Origin: SZUA-35 sp965530755
Lineage (GTDB): Bacteria; Actinomycetota; Acidimicrobiia; Acidimicrobiales; SZUA-35
Direction of reading: 5' to 3'
Length of the DNA: 64,000 nt
Assembly: GCA_965530755.1 (NCBI GenBank)
Contig: CBESNA010000020.1
Span: forward strand, 1-64,000
In this document: piece by piece, positions 59,658 to 64,000 of the stretch
Layout of the letters: the number at the start of each line of letters is the position of its first letter
How positions within the stretch are numbered: position 1 is the stretch's first letter
Translations under genes and position numbers: made by a program
The notes under the pieces: model-generated
Databases searched by the model: none
What the model was told of the DNA's origin: nothing
The model's input: only the letters and a program-made list of their open reading frames with translations

Positions 59658-59678
59658 CCCGGTCTGCCGACCCCATTT

Positions 59679-60791
59679 CTAGAACAGGGTGGCGGGGTCC
59701 ACGTATGGCAGGTCGAGCGCCTCGGCGACGGCCGCCTCGGTGAGCTTGCCGTCGAACACGTTCAGGCCGTTGCGCATGTGCGGGTCGTCGCGCAGCACTG
59801 CCTCGTGGCCGCGGTCGGCCAGAGCGAGCACGTACGGCAGCGTCGAATTGTTGAGCGCATGGGCCGATGTCTGGGCGACCGCCCCCGGCATGTTCGCCAC
59901 GCAGTAATGCACGACCCCGTCGACGACGTAGGTCGGGTCGGCGTGAGTGGTCGGCCTCGATGTCTCGAAGCAACCACCCTGATCGATGGCGACGTCAACG
60001 AGCACGGATCCCGGTCGCATCGCTGCCACCATCTCGGTCGTCACCAACCTCGGCGCCCTCGCCCCCTTGACCAACACGGCACCGATGACGAGGTCGGCGT
60101 CGATCACGTAGTCCTCGACCGACGTACGGTTCGAATGGACCGCTCGGATTCCCGTGCCGAAGCGGGCGTCGAGTTCATCGAGCACGCGCACGTTGCGTTC
60201 GAGCACGGTCACGTCTGCCCCCAGACCGACCGCCATCTCGGTGGCGTTGACTCCGACCACTCCCCCGCCGAGCACGACGACCTTCGCCGGAGCGACCCCG
60301 GGCACACCTCCGAGAAGGAGTCCGGCGCCGCCCTGTGGCGACTCGAGCGAATGGGCCCCGGCCTGAACCGCCATCCGTCCGGCCACCTTCGACATCGGAG
60401 CCAACAGCGGCAGGCCCCCTCCATTGTCGGTGACCGTTTCGTAGGCGATGCAGGTCGCGCCGCTGGAGAGGAGGTCGGCCGTCTGGTCCGGGTCGGGCGC
60501 CAGATGCAGGTAGGTGAACAGGAGTTGGCCTGGTCGCAGCATCGCCCGTTCGACCGCTTGGGGTTCCTTGACTTTGACGATCATGTCCGCGCCGGCGAAC
60601 ACCTCGGCTGCGTCGGTAACGATCGTCGCCCCGGCCGACTCGTAGCGCAGATCGTCTGCCCCGATCCCCTCGCCTGCCCCGGACTGCACGATGACCTCGT
60701 GGCCGTGGGCAACCAACTCGCGAACGCTCTCGGGTGTCAGACCGACCCGCCGTTCGAGCACCTTGATCTCTGTCGGAACTCCAACTCGCAT
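59679..60791 (-). CDS. ald: alanine dehydrogenase
   Basis: 370 residues from ATG 60791 (MRVGVPTEIKVLERRVGLTP). NAD-dependent reversible deamination of L-alanine to pyruvate and ammonia. Motifs: RRVGLTP with substrate-binding Arg, VKVKEPQ with the catalytic Lys region, FTYLHLAPD with the His, VVVLGGGVVGVNATEMAVGL (NAD loop) and VDVAIDQGGCFETSRPTTHA with the catalytic Asp. It is divergent from an Lrp-family gene 165 bp away, the same layout as ald and aldR in mycobacteria, so alanine induction through that regulator is expected. Confidence 0.96.
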   Translation of the reverse strand: MRVGVPTEIKVLERRVGLTPESVRELVAHGHEVIVQSGAGEGIGADDLRYESAGATIVTDAAEVFAGADMIVKVKEPQAVERAMLRPGQLLFTYLHLAPDPDQTADLLSSGATCIAYETVTDNGGGLPLLAPMSKVAGRMAVQAGAHSLESPQGGAGLLLGGVPGVAPAKVVVLGGGVVGVNATEMAVGLGADVTVLERNVRVLDELDARFGTGIRAVHSNRTSVEDYVIDADLVIGAVLVKGARAPRLVTTEMVAAMRPGSVLVDVAIDQGGCFETSRPTTHADPTYVVDGVVHYCVANMPGAVAQTSAHALNNSTLPYVLALADRGHEAVLRDDPHMRNGLNVFDGKLTEAAVAEALDLPYVDPATLF

Positions 60792-60876
60792 TACCTGCAC
60801 CCCTCGGTCGACGATTGCCTCGGTCCGGTCGAGTGACCGGTCGGGCAAAACGTAGACCGACGACGACAACACGGGA

Positions 60877-60923
60877 TTGCAAGATGATGCGTCGGACATG
60901 TATCTGACGCTGCAAAACCTTGC
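60877..60923. promoter_or_regulatory. candidate Lrp/AldR operator region
   Basis: Between ald and the Lrp gene: palindrome TTGCAA at 60877-60882 and GCAA-AACC-TTGC at 60912-60923, 35 bp apart. Spaced short dyads with TTGC/GCAA ends suit wrapping by an Lrp-type octamer. GATACT (60944-60949) is a -10 candidate 7 nt before the regulator's ATG. Confidence 0.45.
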
Positions 60924-60956
60924 GTTGTCACGCTTCCGCGACCGATACTTGTGTTC

Positions 60957-61418
60957 ATGCTCTTCGACGCAACCGATCGCACCATTCTCCAGATCCTCCA
61001 GGGCGACGGGCGCGTCAGCAACAACGACCTCGCCGATCGAGTCGGACTCTCACCGTCGGCCACGTTGCGTCGCGTGAGACGCCTCGAAGCCGATGGCACG
61101 ATCGAGAACTACGTCGCGCTGCTCGAACCCGCGTCGATCGGGCGGGGGACCACTGCCTTCGTCGAGATCTCGCTGGCGAGCCAGGAGGAGCCGGCCCTCG
61201 ACGCGTTCGAGGCAGCGGTCGTCGAGTCACCCGCCGTGATGGCCTGTCACTTGATGGCCGGCGACGCCGACTACATCGTGCAGGTCGCCTGCGCCGATGT
61301 CGCAGACTACGAACGCATCCACCGCACCCACCTGGCGGTTCTCCCCGGCGTCACCAGGATCCGATCAAGCTTCTCGCTGCGAACCGTTGCCAACCGAACT
61401 GCGTACGACCTCGCCTGA
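60957..61418 (+). CDS. Lrp/AsnC family regulator, probable AldR
   Basis: 153 residues from ATG 60957 (GTG 60951 is two codons earlier). N-terminal helix-turn-helix (ATDRTILQILQGDGRVSNND, LADRVGLSPSATLRRVRRLE) and C-terminal RAM domain (ESPAVMACHLMAGDADYIVQ, VACADVADYERIHRTHLAVL). MAGDADYIVQV is typical of the AldR/Lrp branch that binds amino acids. It probably senses alanine and activates ald. Convergent with the PrsW-like gene, 5 bp apart. Confidence 0.9.
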   Translation: MLFDATDRTILQILQGDGRVSNNDLADRVGLSPSATLRRVRRLEADGTIENYVALLEPASIGRGTTAFVEISLASQEEPALDAFEAAVVESPAVMACHLMAGDADYIVQVACADVADYERIHRTHLAVLPGVTRIRSSFSLRTVANRTAYDLA

Positions 61419-61423
61419 CGACG

Positions 61424-62563
61424 TCAGCTCGCCGCTGACCTGGCCTCGTAGAGCAGATTGACCAATCGAGCCTCGTCAGCCGGGTTCACGCTCGGCTTGG
61501 CGTGAAGCACTGCCAATCTGGCCAGCGCGGCGTGCACACCGTCGAAGGTCCGCCGCTTCGAGCGAGGCAGGCTCCGTCGCACGGCGAGCATCCGACCCCA
61601 GTCGCTGAAGATCTCGAGCTCGGCCGCGGTGAGTCCGTATCGCTGGACCAGCATCGGGGCGACCGCGAGGAAGTGGCGACGATCCCGCTGCCTGAATCGA
61701 ATGAGCAGAACGGCCACGGTCCCGAACAGCAGCAGGAAGCCGATGATCGCCACGAGGATCACCGTTGTCCCGCCAGACGACTCCGAGAGCGAGAGCGATC
61801 CGTTCCATGCGGCGTGGGTGAGAACGGCGGCGAGATAGCCACCCAGCATCGCTGCCACCACCGGACGATCCCGCTCCTTGGCCAGACCGGCGGCGAGACC
61901 GATCCAGAAGGTGAACAACGGATGAGCGAACGGCGTGACGATGCCTCGGACGACGAAGACCGAGAGCAGCTGATCAGCAGCCTCTGCGCTGGCGAAGTAC
62001 TGGATGTCCTCGACCGCGGCGAACCCGATGGCCACCCAGCCGGCATAGATCACGCCATCGAGAACGCTGTCGATGTGGCCCCGACGCACCATCCAATAGA
62101 CGCCGAGCCCCTTCGTTGCCTCCTCGATCAAAGGAGCCGCGGTGATCGCTGCCGCATCGAAGCCGTAGCCCTCGGCAACCGCCGTGTTGACCGAGCCGGA
62201 GATCAGCACCGCCACCGTGGCTCCCCAGAGCAGCGAATGCAGAAGTGCGGAGTGCGGCTCCGGTTCCACACGATCGAGCCACCACAGCGTCGGCACCACG
62301 AGGGCGAGAGGGACAAAGCTCAGGACGACCGAAAGGGGCGAGTCGATCAGGAACCAGACCGTGGCCAGCACCACGGGAATCGCACACACGACGATCGGCA
62401 CGCTCAGCCAATCGGGGAGCCGGGGACGTCTCTTGCCCCCTCTCTCGACGTGGGCGGTCCACATCTGACCGTCCCACCATCGCCACTCGGCCTGGCGCCA
62501 GGGGTCGGCGTACCATCCCGGTGCCGTCGACCCGAGCTGGGCGGGCGTGTTCGTCGGCTGCAC
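61424..62563 (-). CDS. PrsW-family intramembrane protease with N-terminal DUF2510
   Basis: 379 residues from GTG 62563. Residues about 15-38 are the DUF2510 motif (APGWYADPWRQAEWRWWDGQ, MWTAH). About eight membrane helices follow. PrsW family marks: DRVEPEPHSALLHSLLWG, the glutamate pair in APLIEEATKGLGVYWMVRRG, AAVEDIQYF, the histidine in TPFAHPLFTFW and HAAWNGSL. PrsW proteases cut membrane-bound anti-sigma factors; target here unknown. The soluble C-terminal 90 residues contain RYGLTAAELEIFSDWGRMLA. The DUF2510 domain is shared with the protein at 5285. Confidence 0.83.
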   Translation of the reverse strand: MQPTNTPAQLGSTAPGWYADPWRQAEWRWWDGQMWTAHVERGGKRRPRLPDWLSVPIVVCAIPVVLATVWFLIDSPLSVVLSFVPLALVVPTLWWLDRVEPEPHSALLHSLLWGATVAVLISGSVNTAVAEGYGFDAAAITAAPLIEEATKGLGVYWMVRRGHIDSVLDGVIYAGWVAIGFAAVEDIQYFASAEAADQLLSVFVVRGIVTPFAHPLFTFWIGLAAGLAKERDRPVVAAMLGGYLAAVLTHAAWNGSLSLSESSGGTTVILVAIIGFLLLFGTVAVLLIRFRQRDRRHFLAVAPMLVQRYGLTAAELEIFSDWGRMLAVRRSLPRSKRRTFDGVHAALARLAVLHAKPSVNPADEARLVNLLYEARSAAS

Positions 62564-62632
62564 CGGTCAAGCCAACCACACCGCGCCCCTGCCGGTGAAG
62601 CTTTCCCCGCAGCGCCGTGCCCGGCGGTAGTT

Positions 62633-62661
62633 TTGACCTTGCCAGATTACCGCCATAGGTT
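62633..62661 (+). promoter_or_regulatory. promoter of the carboxyltransferase gene
   Basis: TTGACC (62633-62638), 17 bp, TAGGTT (62656-62661), 7 nt, ATG at 62669. This is the clearest promoter of the leaderless type, with both -35 and -10 at ideal spacing. Confidence 0.65.
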
Positions 62662-62668
62662 GCCGCCC

Positions 62669-64000
62669 ATGACCGCCCAGGTTGTTCGCCCGTTGCTGGC
62701 CCCTCCCGTCCGAACGCTGGTCGAACCGAGCGGAGAAGCCTTCATCAGGAATCGGGCCGACATGCTCGAGCAGATCGACGAGATCGACGAACTCCTCGAC
62801 GCGGCCGAGCTCGGTGGCGGGGAGCGTGCGCTGGCCAGATTGCGCAGCCGGGACAAGATGCCGATCCGCGAACGCATCGGCCACGTGCTCGATCCCGACA
62901 CTCCCTTCCTCGAGATCAGCCCGCTCGCCGCATACGCGAGCGACTACGCCATGGGTGGCGGGCTGGTCGCCGGCATCGGGATCATCGCCGGCACGGAGTG
63001 TGTCGTGATGGGCAACGACCCGACCGCCATGGCGGGCGCAATGACGCCGTACTCCATCAAGAAGTGGATGAGGGCCATGGAAATCGCCAGGGAGAATCGG
63101 ATTCCCTACGTGAGCTTCGTCGAATCGGCCGGTGGAGATCTCCGGATCGATGCGGAGGCAAAGGACGTGAAGAGCGTCCCCGGTGGGATGCAGGTCGACC
63201 ACTTCGCGCAGACCGGCCGCTTCTTCTACGAGCTGACGGAATTGTCGAAGCTCGGCATTCCGACCGTCTGTGTCGTGATGGGTTCGTCGACAGCGGGCGG
63301 CGCCTACCAACCCGGCCTGAGTGACTACAACATCGTCGTCAAGGAACAGAGCAAGATCTTCCTCGCCGGTCCGCCGTTGGTACAGATGGCCACCGGCGAG
63401 ATCAGCGACGACGAATCGCTCGGCGGAGCACAGATGCACGCCGAGGTCTCCGGACTCGGCGACTACTTCGCCGAGGACGAGATGGACGCCATCCGCTTGT
63501 GCCGCGAGGTCGTCAGCCACCTCGACTGGAAGAAGCACGATCCTCGACCACCGGTGATCAGCGAACTGCCGGTGCTCGACGAGGAAGAACTGCTCGGGCT
63601 CGTCAGCCGCGACCTACGGCAACCGCTCGACGTTCGCGAGATCTACGGACGCATCGTCGACGGATCGAGATTCGAGGAGTACAAGGCGCGGTACGGACCC
63701 AACCTCGTCTGCGGGTGGGGCCAGGTCCACGGCCACACCGTCGGCTTCCTCGGCAACAACGGGGTCATCGAGACCGACGCCGCCGAGAAGGGCGCCACCT
63801 TCATCCAGCTGTGCAACCAGATCGATGTCCCCCTCGTCTTCGTCCACAACATCACAGGCTTCATGGTCGGCAAGGACTACGAGGCGGCCGGCATCATCAA
63901 GAAGGGTTCCCAGATGGTGAACGCGGTCAGCAACAGCACGGTCCCCCACCTGTCATTGATCGTCGGAGGCAGCTACGGCGCAGGCAACTACGGGATGAGC
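62669..64000 (+). CDS. acyl-CoA carboxylase beta (carboxyltransferase) subunit, partial
   Basis: Open from ATG 62669 to the window end, 444 codons without a stop; a full subunit has about 520-535. It transfers the carboxyl group from carboxybiotin to an acyl-CoA. Seen are the CoA-binding region PYVSFVESAGGDLRIDAEAK, VVMGSSTAGGAYQPGLSDYN and KIFLAGPPLVQMATGE in the N-terminal crotonase half, and WGQVHGHTVGFLGNNGVIET, FVHNITGFMVGKDYEAAGII and LIVGGSYGAGNYGMS in the second. The pattern (LAGPPLVQMATGE, ITGFMVGKDYE) is closest to methylcrotonyl-/geranyl-CoA carboxylase beta subunits rather than propionyl-CoA carboxylase. Biotin subunit is beyond the window. Confidence 0.88.
   Translation, partial: MTAQVVRPLLAPPVRTLVEPSGEAFIRNRADMLEQIDEIDELLDAAELGGGERALARLRSRDKMPIRERIGHVLDPDTPFLEISPLAAYASDYAMGGGLVAGIGIIAGTECVVMGNDPTAMAGAMTPYSIKKWMRAMEIARENRIPYVSFVESAGGDLRIDAEAKDVKSVPGGMQVDHFAQTGRFFYELTELSKLGIPTVCVVMGSSTAGGAYQPGLSDYNIVVKEQSKIFLAGPPLVQMATGEISDDESLGGAQMHAEVSGLGDYFAEDEMDAIRLCREVVSHLDWKKHDPRPPVISELPVLDEEELLGLVSRDLRQPLDVREIYGRIVDGSRFEEYKARYGPNLVCGWGQVHGHTVGFLGNNGVIETDAAEKGATFIQLCNQIDVPLVFVHNITGFMVGKDYEAAGIIKKGSQMVNAVSNSTVPHLSLIVGGSYGAGNYGMS

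Larger units (their letters stand above)
59046..59678. other. 633-bp intergenic region with DnaA-box-like array and hairpins
   Basis: No convincing coding sequence: small open frames here lack family resemblance and ribosome sites. The left part (59060-59145) carries six DnaA-box-like 9-mers in one orientation. The middle holds a hairpin (59178-59217) and two near-identical GGTCGGAAA(A)GCAA motifs (about 59432 and 59492). The right part has two strong hairpins (59505-59536 and 59601-59650). I checked for RNase P RNA, tmRNA, SRP RNA and c-di-AMP riboswitch core motifs and did not find them. A non-coding RNA remains possible. Confidence 0.6.

Noticed and set aside
59146..59660. RNase P RNA, tmRNA or SRP RNA gene
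   Set aside because: The universally conserved core motifs of these RNAs are absent on both strands.

Overview
The window is high-GC, gene-dense DNA from an actinobacterium. The gene set (menaquinone pathway, Ku/LigD end joining, DUF2510 proteins, SsnA-like amidohydrolase, short Lrp regulators, many GTG starts) and the compact mixed-strand layout suggest a free-living, perhaps marine, member of the Acidimicrobiia. That placement is inference from gene content; no rRNA or other phylogenetic marker is present. I see no insertion sequence, prophage, CRISPR array, rRNA or tRNA gene.

Layout. 1-3.9 kb: the end of a PTVEV-repeat protein, a small lipoprotein, a thiolase with a palindromic operator, a TetR regulator and small genes. 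3.9-9.4 kb (minus strand): a PLP decarboxylase-like enzyme, a betaine-aldehyde-type dehydrogenase, an SDR and a gamma-butyrobetaine-hydroxylase-like dioxygenase, which could together handle a trimethylated amine. 9.5-22.6 kb: cobO, then menC, menH, menD, menB, menF and menE scattered on alternating strands. These cover chorismate to dihydroxynaphthoyl-CoA; menA and menG are not here. A LemA / degenerate M48 pair is embedded among them. 22.6-26 kb: a four-gene unit (class IV aminotransferase, sulfotransferase-like, nucleotidyltransferase, lipoprotein). 26-37.8 kb: SulP permease, PhoD phosphatase, ProA-like dehydrogenase, gluQ, DUF2889, DUF445, an Lrp/LysE pair, MFS exporter and an amidohydrolase lacking its N-terminus.

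37.8-53.2 kb is a double-strand-break repair block, all on the minus strand: sbcD-sbcC, ku-ligD and an AddA/AddB-like helicase-nuclease pair. sbcDC and addBA share a promoter box (TGTCACACC followed by TANNCT) placed exactly 7 nt before each start codon, and both have a copy of a 49-bp repeat just upstream. 53.3-58.7 kb: a two-subunit molybdenum hydroxylase with a fused FAD/2Fe-2S protein, a META-domain lipoprotein and an RlmL-type methyltransferase. 58.8-64 kb: a small membrane protein, a 633-bp intergenic region with an array of DnaA-box-like 9-mers and hairpins, ald with a divergent Lrp regulator, a PrsW-type protease, and the start of an acyl-CoA carboxylase beta subunit running off the end.

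A feature that runs through the whole window is a -10-like TANNNT hexamer placed 6-8 nt before many start codons without a Shine-Dalgarno sequence. This implies widespread leaderless transcription, often from divergent, nearly touching promoters. I used it to choose several starts.
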